From Pseudomonadota bacterium (GTDB lineage: Bacteria; Pseudomonadota; Gammaproteobacteria; Burkholderiales; Burkholderiaceae_C), in assembly GCA_019351955.1 (NCBI GenBank), contig JABBOE010000014.1, positions 1 to 42,941 on the forward strand: 42,941 nt of DNA, given 5' to 3'. The notes beneath the pieces were generated by a model. That model worked only from the letters and a program-made list of their open reading frames with translations. It had not been told where the DNA came from and made no database searches. The position numbers were made by a program, and so were the translations under genes. Positions within the stretch are counted from its first letter, which is position 1, and each line of letters begins with the position of its first letter. Positions 16,138 to 24,374 of this stretch are shown here, piece by piece.

Positions 16138-17292
16138 ATGTTGTTGGACACCTCCCTGCGCCGCGAAATGGCCCGCAATTTCGGCGGCAGCTTCACCGTG
16201 CTGTTTTCAGTGGTGCTCACCCTCATGCTCATCCGCATCCTCGGCCAGGCGTCGGAAGGGCAGGCCAATCCTCAGGATCTGTTCCTCCTTATCGGGCTGG
16301 CAAGCTTGAGCTATCTGCAATTCATCCTGGGCTTGGCACTGTTCATTGCGGTCCTCATGAGCTTCTCGCGCATGCATCGGGACTCGGAAATGGTGATTTG
16401 GTCGGGTGCGGGCGTGGCACCCCTGAAGTTTTTTGGCACGACACTGCGCTTTTCCGCACCCGTCATCCTGGCCATCGCGCTGCTGACCCTCATCGCCTGG
16501 CCTTGGGCTAACCAACAAAATGCGGCCCTGCGGGAACGCTTCGAGCAGCGATCCGATCTGTCGCGCGTTGCGCCCGGTCAATTCCGCCAGTCCGCTTCAG
16601 GGCAACGCGTTTTTTTCATTGGCAAAGGCGCCAACGCCCAAGGCCTCGCTCGCAACATCTTCATTCGCGACAAGGGCAACGGCAAGGAGACGATCACCCT
16701 GGCGCAGTCGGCCAAATTGCAGAACCATGACGGTTCACGCTATCTGATGCTCGACAGTGGCCACCGCTACACCTACACACCGGGTCAGGCTGATTACCAG
16801 ATCACCGGGTTTTCACAAATGGGCATACGCCTTTCGGCCATCGCAACGCCACCGTCGGCGGCGTCGGCGCTGCCTGAGGCGGCACGCCTGGCTAACACCC
16901 CGAGCCGGGAGATCTCCACCCTGACTCTGGCCATGTCCCACGTACCCGCCTGGCTCGGCGAGCTGTCATGGCGCATCGGCGTGCCGATCTCCGCGGTCCT
17001 GCTGGTTTTCATGGCCATTCCACTTTCCGCCACGAATCCCAGGGCAGGCCGCGCGTTGCAGCTCATCATGGCCATCCTCATCTACCTCACCTATCTGAAC
17101 TTCCTCAACGCCGCGCAGGGGTGGATCGATCAGGGGAAGCTGAGCCTGGGTTCGGCATTGCTCATTTTGCATGGCACAGCGGCGTTCGTGCTGGTCGCCC
17201 TTGCCTTCTACAAGGGACTGCTGACTTGGCGGCGCAGCCTCCAAGCGCGGCCCTTGGCCAGCGGATTGCAAGGGCCGCCAGCGTCACACTGA
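16138..17292 (+). CDS. lptF: LPS export ABC permease LptF
   Basis: LptF forms the inner-membrane complex LptB2FG, which extracts LPS from the inner membrane and passes it to LptC. The 384-residue protein starts MLLDTSLRREMARNFGGSF and has the membrane segment VLFSVVLTLMLIRILGQAS. Two more N-terminal membrane helices follow (to about residue 125), then a periplasmic beta-jellyroll, then three C-terminal helices (about 275-375), including VLLVFMAIPLSATNPRAGR. ATG 16138 matches the start of betaproteobacterial LptF; a TTG at 16117 would add seven residues. lptG follows after 12 nt. Confidence 0.95.
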   Translation: MLLDTSLRREMARNFGGSFTVLFSVVLTLMLIRILGQASEGQANPQDLFLLIGLASLSYLQFILGLALFIAVLMSFSRMHRDSEMVIWSGAGVAPLKFFGTTLRFSAPVILAIALLTLIAWPWANQQNAALRERFEQRSDLSRVAPGQFRQSASGQRVFFIGKGANAQGLARNIFIRDKGNGKETITLAQSAKLQNHDGSRYLMLDSGHRYTYTPGQADYQITGFSQMGIRLSAIATPPSAASALPEAARLANTPSREISTLTLAMSHVPAWLGELSWRIGVPISAVLLVFMAIPLSATNPRAGRALQLIMAILIYLTYLNFLNAAQGWIDQGKLSLGSALLILHGTAAFVLVALAFYKGLLTWRRSLQARPLASGLQGPPASH

Positions 17293-17304
17293 ACACCGGC
17301 CACC

Positions 17305-18402
17305 ATGCGTACCCTGCGGCGTTACCTATTTCTGCAAATCGCGGCCGCCAGCGGCATTGTGCTGGTGGTGTTTCTCGGCTTGCTGTTTTTCCTTGATGTG
17401 ATCAACGAACTCAGCAATGCCGGAGCCACCCCTGCCCTGGGTCGCATCCTGGTCATGGTCGCCCTGCAACTTCCCAGTCGAGCCTATGAGCTGTTGCCGA
17501 TCGCGGCGCTCACGGGCACGGTGTACGTGCTGGCCAGCCTTGCAGCGTCAAGCGAATTCACCGTCATGCGCATGTCTGGCCTAGGGCCACGCCGCGCGCT
17601 CTTGGAACTATTGGGGCTCGGTCTGATGTTCGCCGCGCTGATCTTCGCATTGGGTGAGTTTGCCGCGCCACGGGCTGAGCGCATTGCTGCAACATTGCAG
17701 GCCAAGGCACAAGGCGGACAGTTTGGCACCCAACTCAGCTCGGGGCTTTGGCTGCGTAACCGCCAAGACGGGCAGAACGATCAGATGATCAATATTGGCA
17801 GCGTGTCGGCGGGGGGTGAACTGCGCAACGTGCACATCTATAAGCTCAACAGCGCCGCGCACCTCGTCGAGACCGTGCATGCTGCCGCCGCCGTCTATCG
17901 CAGTGGGGGTATTTGGCTGCTGCGGCAGGTCACTTCGATAAGCCTGCCAACGCAGTCTGGCGAAGCCTTGCAGATCCGGCACACGGCGGAATTGCCCTGG
18001 CGCACCGCAATGTCGCCAACGGTGCTCAACGTCCTGCTCCTCAGCCCCGACAATATGTCAGTCGTGGATCTATGGCGCTACATCGACCATCTGCAGGCAA
18101 ACGGCCAGGCTGTCCAGCGTGACGAAATTGCGCTGTGGCGCAAGCTCCTCTACCCCCTGAGCGCCGTGGTGATGATGATGCTCGCCTTACCCTTTGCCTA
18201 TCTCCACGCGCGCTCCGGTCAGATCAGCTGGAAGGTATTCGGTGGCATCATGCTGGGCATCAGCTTCATTCTCATGAACACTCTGACATCCAGGCTGGGC
18301 TTGGTGGCGAGCTGGCCCACTTGGGTGGCCGCCGCGCTGCCCTACCTCCTCTACGGCTCAGCAGCTCTCGTGTTCTTCTTCTGGCGCGTGCAATATCGTT
18401 GA
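17305..18402 (+). CDS. lptG: LPS export ABC permease LptG
   Basis: Partner of LptF in LptB2FG. It has 365 residues: a first membrane helix right after MRTLRRYLFLQIAAASGIV, the coupling segment SSEFTVMRMSGLGPRRAL that contacts LptB, a periplasmic beta domain (about 130-260), and C-terminal helices with LPFAYLHARSGQISWKVFGG. Length and layout are normal for LptG. It is in the same transcription unit as lptF; a CysB-type regulator gene follows after 34 nt. Confidence 0.95.
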   Translation: MRTLRRYLFLQIAAASGIVLVVFLGLLFFLDVINELSNAGATPALGRILVMVALQLPSRAYELLPIAALTGTVYVLASLAASSEFTVMRMSGLGPRRALLELLGLGLMFAALIFALGEFAAPRAERIAATLQAKAQGGQFGTQLSSGLWLRNRQDGQNDQMINIGSVSAGGELRNVHIYKLNSAAHLVETVHAAAAVYRSGGIWLLRQVTSISLPTQSGEALQIRHTAELPWRTAMSPTVLNVLLLSPDNMSVVDLWRYIDHLQANGQAVQRDEIALWRKLLYPLSAVVMMMLALPFAYLHARSGQISWKVFGGIMLGISFILMNTLTSRLGLVASWPTWVAAALPYLLYGSAALVFFFWRVQYR

Positions 18403-18436
18403 AGACACTTCAAAACGCTGAGTCGACCATCCGACC

Positions 18437-19381
18437 ATGAACCTTCATCAGTTCCGCTTCCTGCAGGAAGCCGTGCGCCGCAATTTCAACCTCACCGAGG
18501 CTGCGCGCGCCTTGTTCACCTCGCAGCCGGGTGTGTCCAAGGCCATCATCGAACTTGAAGACGAGCTGGGCGTCGAGATCTTCAGCCGCCACGGCAAGCG
18601 CATTCGCAAGCTCACCGCCCCCGGCGAGGAGGTTCTGCGCAGCGTCGATGTGATTTTGCGCGAAGTGAACAACCTCAAGCGCATCGGCCAGAACTATGCC
18701 GCGCAGGACAGCGGAGCGCTCACCATCGCGGCCACCCACACCCAGGCCCGTTACCGCCTACCGCACGTGATCGCTGAATTCCGCCGGCGCTTTCCCCGTG
18801 TCCAGGTTCACATGCTGCAAGGCAACCCCGATCAAGTCGCCCACGCCGTGTTGGAAGAACGCGCCGACCTTGGCCTGGCAACAGAAAGCCTAGCGGAGCA
18901 TGCCGATCTCATCAGTCTGCCGTGCTACGAATGGCAACACTTGGTGGTGACACCGCTGAACCATCCACTGGCCGATCTCTCGGATCTCTCGCTCGCCGAT
19001 CTTGCGCGCTACCCGATCGTGACGTACGACCCTGCGTTCACAGGCCGGCGTCGCATCGACCTCGCATTCGCCCAGCACGGTCTCCAACCCGACGTCGTGC
19101 TCGAGGCCATTGATTCCGACGTGCTCAAGACCTATGTGGAGCTGGAGCTGGGCGTAGGGTTGATCGCAGAAATGGCATTCAACCCGGAGCGAGACACGCA
19201 GTTGCGTGCGCGCCCGGCCGGACACCTGTTCGGTCATAACCTCACGCGCGTGGCATTCAAGCGGGGCGTTTACCAGCGTGGTTTCGTCTACGTCCTCACC
19301 GAACTGCTGTCGCAACGCTTGTCGCGCAAACTGGTGGAACAGGTTTTGCGCGGTGAAACCAGCCCGGATTTTTCCATTTAA
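18437..19381 (+). CDS. LysR family transcriptional regulator, CysB type
   Basis: The 314-residue protein has the winged helix-turn-helix at residues 1-60 (MNLHQFRFLQEAVRRNFNLT; SQPGVSKAIIELEDELG). This start and the RHGKRIRKLTAPGEEVL segment are those of the CysB/Cbl group, which controls sulfate assimilation and responds to O- or N-acetylserine and sulfate-derived signals. The ligand domain has AATHTQARYRLPHVIAEFR, with the TTHTQARY-like loop that binds the inducer. No cys genes are in the window, so any target is elsewhere. It sits downstream of lptG and upstream of the aminotransferase with short gaps. Confidence 0.9.
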   Translation: MNLHQFRFLQEAVRRNFNLTEAARALFTSQPGVSKAIIELEDELGVEIFSRHGKRIRKLTAPGEEVLRSVDVILREVNNLKRIGQNYAAQDSGALTIAATHTQARYRLPHVIAEFRRRFPRVQVHMLQGNPDQVAHAVLEERADLGLATESLAEHADLISLPCYEWQHLVVTPLNHPLADLSDLSLADLARYPIVTYDPAFTGRRRIDLAFAQHGLQPDVVLEAIDSDVLKTYVELELGVGLIAEMAFNPERDTQLRARPAGHLFGHNLTRVAFKRGVYQRGFVYVLTELLSQRLSRKLVEQVLRGETSPDFSI

Positions 19382-19414
19382 CGCCGCTTGAACTTCGCCC
19401 GAAGCCCACCAGCA

Positions 19415-20599
19415 ATGTCCACCGTCGAATCCACCCCTATGATCTCCCGCAGTCCCGCCCTGCGCAGTCGCTTGCCTCACGTGGGCACCACGATTTTCAC
19501 CGTGATGTCCGCCTTGGCACAGCAGTGCGGCGCGATCAACCTGGGACAGGGTTTTCCCGATTTCGACCCTGACCCCGAACTGGTGGATGCAGTAACTGCA
19601 GCAATGCGCGCTGGGCACAACCAGTACCCGCCAATGGCGGGCTTGCCGGACTTGCGTGAAGCCCTGGCCGACAAGATCTCAGCCCTCCACGGCAACTGCT
19701 ACGACCCCGCCGAGGAAATCACCATCACTGCGGGGGCAACTCAGGCGCTGCTCACCGCCATTCTGGCAGTGGTCCATCCAGGCGATCAGCTCATCGTGCT
19801 CACGCCAGCCTACGATAGCTACGCGCCAGCGATCGAACTGGCCGGAGGCGTTCCCGTCTTCGTACCGCTGGCTGCGGACTTCCGTCCTGACTTCGCTGCG
19901 ATCGCGGCGGCCCTGACTTCGCGCACTCGTGCCATCCTGGTCAACTCGCCCCACAATCCCAGCGGGCGGGTGTGGAGCGCTGCCGACATGCGGCGTTTGG
20001 CTGCTTTGCTCGCCCCTACGGATACCCTGCTGATTGCCGATGAGGTGTATGAGCACATGGTGTTCGACGGCACCATGCACCAAAGTGCTGCCGCGTTTCC
20101 GGAGCTTGCGCTGCGCAGTTTCGTGGTCTCGAGTTTCGGGAAGACCTACCATGCCACAGGCTGGAAAGTGGGCATGGTGGCGGCGCCGCGCCCCCTGATG
20201 CGTGAATTCCGCAAGGTGCACCAGTTCAACGTATTCACGGTCAACACGCCGATGCAAGCGGGACTGGCACATTACCTGCGCACACGGCCCGACGCCCATC
20301 TAAGCCTGTCTGCCTTTTACCAAGCCAAACGCGACCGTTTCCGCTCGGGGTTAGCCGCCACGAGACTAAGCTTGATGCCTTGCGAGGGCACATATTTCCA
20401 ATGCGTGGACTACTCCGCTCTGGACGACCGGTCTGAGGCCGAGTTCTGCGAGTGGCTAACACGGGACGTGGGCGTCGCGGCGATTCCGTTGACGGCATTC
20501 GAACCCGAACCGAACGCCGCGCGCCGCTCCGTTCGCTTTTGCTTTGCCAAGCGTGAGGCCACACTTGACACGGCGCTGGATCGGCTGGCCAAGCTCTAA
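19415..20599 (+). CDS. PLP-dependent aminotransferase (class I/II, YbdL-like)
   Basis: Fold-type I aminotransferase of 394 residues. Motifs: NLGQGFPDFDPDPELVDA, QYPPMAGLPDLREAL, VNSPHNPSGRVW, LIADEVYEHMVFDG and the PLP lysine region SSFGKTYHATGWKVG. The GQGFPDF start and YPPMAG are typical of the methionine/kynurenine aminotransferase group (E. coli YbdL), which prefers methionine and aromatic amino acids. The assignment to methionine is inferred from family. ATG 19415 is taken as the start; a TTG at 19388 or ATG at 19439 are alternatives. It lies 33 nt after the CysB-type regulator, which makes a sulfur amino acid role plausible. Confidence 0.88.
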   Translation: MSTVESTPMISRSPALRSRLPHVGTTIFTVMSALAQQCGAINLGQGFPDFDPDPELVDAVTAAMRAGHNQYPPMAGLPDLREALADKISALHGNCYDPAEEITITAGATQALLTAILAVVHPGDQLIVLTPAYDSYAPAIELAGGVPVFVPLAADFRPDFAAIAAALTSRTRAILVNSPHNPSGRVWSAADMRRLAALLAPTDTLLIADEVYEHMVFDGTMHQSAAAFPELALRSFVVSSFGKTYHATGWKVGMVAAPRPLMREFRKVHQFNVFTVNTPMQAGLAHYLRTRPDAHLSLSAFYQAKRDRFRSGLAATRLSLMPCEGTYFQCVDYSALDDRSEAEFCEWLTRDVGVAAIPLTAFEPEPNAARRSVRFCFAKREATLDTALDRLAKL

Positions 20600-20740
20600 T
20601 CACAAGCCGGTGATTTTCCTCGCGAGGCCGCGGCGCCGCCGCACGGCCAATTTCCAATTTCGTGAGCGATTTTGTAAAAATGGCGCCTCGGCGCCCAAAA
20701 CCCAGCGCTCCCCCACACCTCGCCTGCACAACCGAAGCCG

Positions 20741-21478
20741 ATGTCCCCTCATTCGATAGACACGCCTGATGCTGGCGCGCGGGTCAGCATTCTGAACCTG
20801 CAACTCGGCACGGCAAATAGCGTGATGACGCCGGCAATGGCACATGCGGGCATCGAAGCTCTATCCACCGCGTTGCGCGATCCGGATATCCGGGCCATCG
20901 TACTCACAGGCAGCGACGAGCAGTTCTGTCTCGGCGTTGGGGAGCAAGCCAAGGGTGTTGCTGGCGCCGCACCGGCTAATGCTGACACTGATGCCGCCTT
21001 CATCGACGCCCTGCACGACTGGTTGCTGGCGCTTCACGACAGCGACAAACCCGTCATTGCCGCAGTTGAAGGCGAGGCGCGAGGCGCAGGCCTGGCGCTT
21101 GCGCTGGCCTGCGACCTGATCGTTGCATCGCGCAGCGCGCAATTCAGCTTGCCGGTTGGAGCACAACTATCCGGCCAAAGCGCAGGAGCCCTATGGTTTG
21201 CGGCGCAGAGGCTTGCGGCGCCGTCCTTGCTGAGTGAGCTGCTCCTGCTGGACACACCGCTCACGGGGGAACGCGCGCACCAACTGGGCCTTGCTTGCCG
21301 TCTCGCCGATACCGGTCTAGCCTTGCATGATGCAGTCCACCTCGCCGAAGGCATCGCACAACACGCCCCGACAAGCTTTGCAGTGCTGAAGCAACAGCTC
21401 CTGGACGCGGCCGCGAGCCCCCTGCACAAGACGCTCAGCGACGAGCGCAACCGCTGGCTCCAGTCGATTGCCTATTAA
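20741..21478 (+). CDS. Enoyl-CoA hydratase/isomerase-like protein
   Basis: Crotonase-fold protein, 245 residues. The two oxyanion-hole regions are visible: VLTGSDEQFCLGVGE and AAVEGEARGAGLALALACDL. By eye alignment with rat enoyl-CoA hydratase, the second catalytic glutamate is retained (in SELLLL), but the first, in the FGQPE segment, is valine (FSLPV). The protein may therefore not be a true hydratase; crotonase isomerases and thioesterases vary here. It is flanked by an aminotransferase and a fumarylacetoacetate hydrolase family gene, which hints at amino acid or aromatic breakdown, but the gaps of about 110-140 nt leave co-transcription open. Confidence 0.87.
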   Translation: MSPHSIDTPDAGARVSILNLQLGTANSVMTPAMAHAGIEALSTALRDPDIRAIVLTGSDEQFCLGVGEQAKGVAGAAPANADTDAAFIDALHDWLLALHDSDKPVIAAVEGEARGAGLALALACDLIVASRSAQFSLPVGAQLSGQSAGALWFAAQRLAAPSLLSELLLLDTPLTGERAHQLGLACRLADTGLALHDAVHLAEGIAQHAPTSFAVLKQQLLDAAASPLHKTLSDERNRWLQSIAY

Positions 21479-21588
21479 CCGGAATGCGCAATGCACCGCT
21501 GTCGAATCACGCCATCGCGATTTCTGCCCGTCCTCAGTGAAGGCTGATGGCAACATTGACGTCGACACCACCTTGAACTGGAGCTTCC

Positions 21589-22485
21589 ATGAAACTCGTC
21601 CGCTATGGCCCATCTGGGCGTGAACAACCTGGCCTCATCGACGCCAAGGGGGTGCTGCGCAGCTTGCGCGGCGTTGTGGCTGACATTGGCCCCGACGTGT
21701 ATGCGCCAAAGGGGCAACGCGCCTTGCGCAAGTTGGACCCCGAGAGTCTCCCAATCGTGCGAGGTACCCCCCGGCTCGGCGTGCCGTTCGTCGGCATCAG
21801 CAAATACGTCGCCATTGGCCTGAACTATCGCGACCATGCCGCCGAAGCGGGGCAAGCCCTGCCCAGCGAGCCCATCGTGTTCAATAAATGGACTACTTGC
21901 ATCAGCGGGCCCTTCGACCCTATCGAGCATCCTCCGCATTCCACGCGAATGGACTGGGAGGTTGAACTTGGTGTGGTCATCGGGCGCGAGGTCCGCTATG
22001 CGTCCGTGGCTGATGCGCTTGGCCATGTCGCCGGCTATTGCACCTTGCACGACGTGTCGGAGCGACAGTTCCAGTTTGAGCGCGGTAGCCAATGGGACAA
22101 GTCCAAGGGGTTGGACGGCTTCGGTCCGATCGGCCCCTGGCTCGTCACTGCCGATGAAGTCCCCGATCCGCAGAACTTGGACTTGCATTTGGATGTCAAT
22201 GGTCAGCGAATGCAGACCGGCAACACCCGGGACATGATTTTCAGCGTCGCGCAAATCGTGAGCTACCTCAGCCACTTCATGACACTGCGCCCTGGAGACC
22301 TTATCGCGACCGGGACTCCCTCGGGCGTCGGATTGGGCCGCAAACCGCCGCGTTTTCTGCAGGTCGGCGACGCCGTCGAACTCGAAGTCGATGGCCTTGG
22401 CATGCAGAGGCAAACGATTGTGCCATCACGTGACAAGGTGGCCAGTGACGCAGGCCCGCTCATCCTTCCGACTGAGCGTCACTGA
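21589..22485 (+). CDS. Fumarylacetoacetate hydrolase family protein
   Basis: 298 residues. The FAH fold is shown by AIGLNYRDHAAEAG (about 84-97), the metal ligands in MDWEVELGVVIGR (Glu residues near 122-124), LHDVSERQFQFERG and TGTPSGVGLG. Members cleave or decarboxylate beta-diketo acids (fumarylpyruvate, acylpyruvate, ureidoglycolate-like); the exact substrate cannot be read. The variable N-terminal domain (residues 1-75) is present. It ends just before a shared hairpin with the permease gene running the other way. Confidence 0.93.
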   Translation: MKLVRYGPSGREQPGLIDAKGVLRSLRGVVADIGPDVYAPKGQRALRKLDPESLPIVRGTPRLGVPFVGISKYVAIGLNYRDHAAEAGQALPSEPIVFNKWTTCISGPFDPIEHPPHSTRMDWEVELGVVIGREVRYASVADALGHVAGYCTLHDVSERQFQFERGSQWDKSKGLDGFGPIGPWLVTADEVPDPQNLDLHLDVNGQRMQTGNTRDMIFSVAQIVSYLSHFMTLRPGDLIATGTPSGVGLGRKPPRFLQVGDAVELEVDGLGMQRQTIVPSRDKVASDAGPLILPTERH

Positions 22486-22491
22486 CGCGCC

Positions 22492-22515
22492 GAAACCCGC
22501 CGCATGGCGGGTTTC
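22492..22515. terminator. Bidirectional terminator hairpin
   Basis: A 10-bp perfect stem (GAAACCCGCC and its complement, 22492-22501 and 22506-22515) with a GCAT loop lies between convergent genes. The T-tract is short on both sides (TTTC), so efficiency is uncertain. Confidence 0.65.
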
Positions 22516-22535
22516 GCGCTCCCGCACGCCGCACG

Positions 22536-24185
22536 TCAACTTTGGAGTGCGCGCGCACGCATTTCAGGATCGGTCGCGAAAATCACTGCGCGTGCTTCCT
22601 CGGGCTCCGGCAGCCCTGTCATGACAGCCAGAGCCATCACGACCAGGCTCAGGATCGCCACGAGCCCCATCCCGGTGTAGAAGCCAAATGCACCGGCACC
22701 CCCAATGACTGCATCCGCAGGACCATAATGGGTGATGCCCCACATGCCGACAAAGTAGGGAAGCAACCACCATGCCCCCTTCCACTGCAATTGCCCAAGG
22801 CGCCCACGCAAAGCCTGAGCGATCAGGTACAGCACAAAGATCACCAGCAACGCGCCGAAAAGAAAGTCATCGGTCGTCCTTCCCGACCAATAAATAATGA
22901 AGTTGGACACGATGAAAGCCAAAGGCGCCCACAGCCAGGCGCCTTTGAGGGTGAAAGGGCGAGGATATTGCCCCGTAGGCAGCGTGCGACGCAGCGTCAA
23001 TAGCGTGACGGGCCCCACGCCGTAGCCAAGAACGGCCGCTGAAGAGATGAATGTCACAATCTTCTGCCAAGACGGGAATGGCAGGAAAAAGAACATCCCC
23101 ACGATCCAGGTGAGCCAAAGTCCTGCAGCGGGCACCCCCTTCTTGTTGAGCGAAGCAAGCCAGCTAAACGCCAGACCGTCGTGTCCGGTGGCGTAGATCA
23201 CGCGCGCGGTGGTACCCCCGTAAACAAGCCCTGTGCCCGCCGGTGAGACGACTGCGTCAATGTAAAGCAGCACAGCGAGCCAACTCATGCCGACCAGCAC
23301 CGCCAAGCCCGCAAATGGTCCGGCTGACCCGACAAAATGCAGCTTGCCCCATCCCTGGGCCAGATCAGCCGGGTTCACGGCACCGACGAACGCCACCTCC
23401 AGACCAATGAAAAGAACGGCTGCGATCAGAACCGAGCCCAAGATGGCGATAGGCAGGTCGCGCTGAGGATTGCTCGCCTCCCCGGACAGCTCAATGGCCT
23501 GCCGGAACCCGAGGAAGCTGAACACGATGCCCGAGGCCGCTACCGCACCCACAATGCCCTGCATGCCCATCGGTGCAAAGCCCTGGGCGGTGAAATTCTC
23601 ACCATGGAATGCGACGACAAGCAGCACGATGACTGTCAGGGCGGGCACAATGAGCTTCCAGATCATCACCGTATTACCCACTCGCAGCAACGCCTTCACG
23701 CCAAGCGCGTTGATCCCCACGAACGCCCCCAAAAGCACCACGCCCGCGATGAACCCGAATGGCGTGAGAAGATGGGTGTGCACGTGAACCAGACCAGGGA
23801 TATAGTTGTTTGCATAGGTCACTACCGCCAGCACCTCAGCGGGTGCCACGCTGACGTAGCCCAGGAACACGACCCAACTCATCACCGCCGCCATGAGACT
23901 GCCGTGGCTGAGCTTTGGAAACGTGATGACCGCACCCATGCGCGGAAAGGCCGTCGTCAACTCCGCGTTGACAAAACCCAGGAGCAAGATCGCCACCGCG
24001 CCGATGACCCAAGACACGACGCTCGCTGGCCCAGCCTGCTGCGCAGCGTTCAGAGGCGCGAACAGCCAACCCGAGCCAACGATGGCAGTAAGGCTTGCAA
24101 ACAACAGACTCCAGATGCCGGCAACTTTGTGGACCTTACGCTGCGCGGCAGATGGGGTGACTCCCGCGACGGGGATACTGGCCAT
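22536..24185 (-). CDS. APC superfamily amino acid permease
   Basis: A 549-residue transporter with about 12 hydrophobic helices. The first has the APC signature VGSGWLFAPLNAAQQAGPASV, followed by NAELTTAFPRMGAVITFPKL. Helix 6-8 residues include FLGFRQAIELSGEASNPQRD, a conserved APC motif. By layout it is closest to the aspartate/glutamate or basic amino acid transporter groups (YveA-like); the substrate is not certain. The start at 24185 is decided by an AGGAG ribosome binding site six bases upstream; an ATG two codons earlier sits directly on it and is unlikely. It is divergent from recQ. Confidence 0.92.
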   Translation of the reverse strand: MASIPVAGVTPSAAQRKVHKVAGIWSLLFASLTAIVGSGWLFAPLNAAQQAGPASVVSWVIGAVAILLLGFVNAELTTAFPRMGAVITFPKLSHGSLMAAVMSWVVFLGYVSVAPAEVLAVVTYANNYIPGLVHVHTHLLTPFGFIAGVVLLGAFVGINALGVKALLRVGNTVMIWKLIVPALTVIVLLVVAFHGENFTAQGFAPMGMQGIVGAVAASGIVFSFLGFRQAIELSGEASNPQRDLPIAILGSVLIAAVLFIGLEVAFVGAVNPADLAQGWGKLHFVGSAGPFAGLAVLVGMSWLAVLLYIDAVVSPAGTGLVYGGTTARVIYATGHDGLAFSWLASLNKKGVPAAGLWLTWIVGMFFFLPFPSWQKIVTFISSAAVLGYGVGPVTLLTLRRTLPTGQYPRPFTLKGAWLWAPLAFIVSNFIIYWSGRTTDDFLFGALLVIFVLYLIAQALRGRLGQLQWKGAWWLLPYFVGMWGITHYGPADAVIGGAGAFGFYTGMGLVAILSLVVMALAVMTGLPEPEEARAVIFATDPEMRARALQS

Positions 24186-24374
24186 AATCATCTCCTATCA
24201 AGTGGTCGGATTGACCTTCGTCGTGAATTGGATTGCCACTGAACATTTTTAGTCTCTGCGGCACCGTTCACCCGTGATCAAACGTAACCTCTGCAGCCGT
24301 GTGCATCCTTGCCACCGCCTCCGTGCATGCTCGTGCGCGGGGCAAACGTGCGCCGGAGTTGCTAGGCTTCCGGG

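Noticed and set aside
23337-24242. 301-codon open frame antisense to the amino acid permease
   Set aside because: The translation is Arg/His/Gln-rich and full of charged residues as expected from reading hydrophobic codons in reverse; the permease on the other strand is clear.
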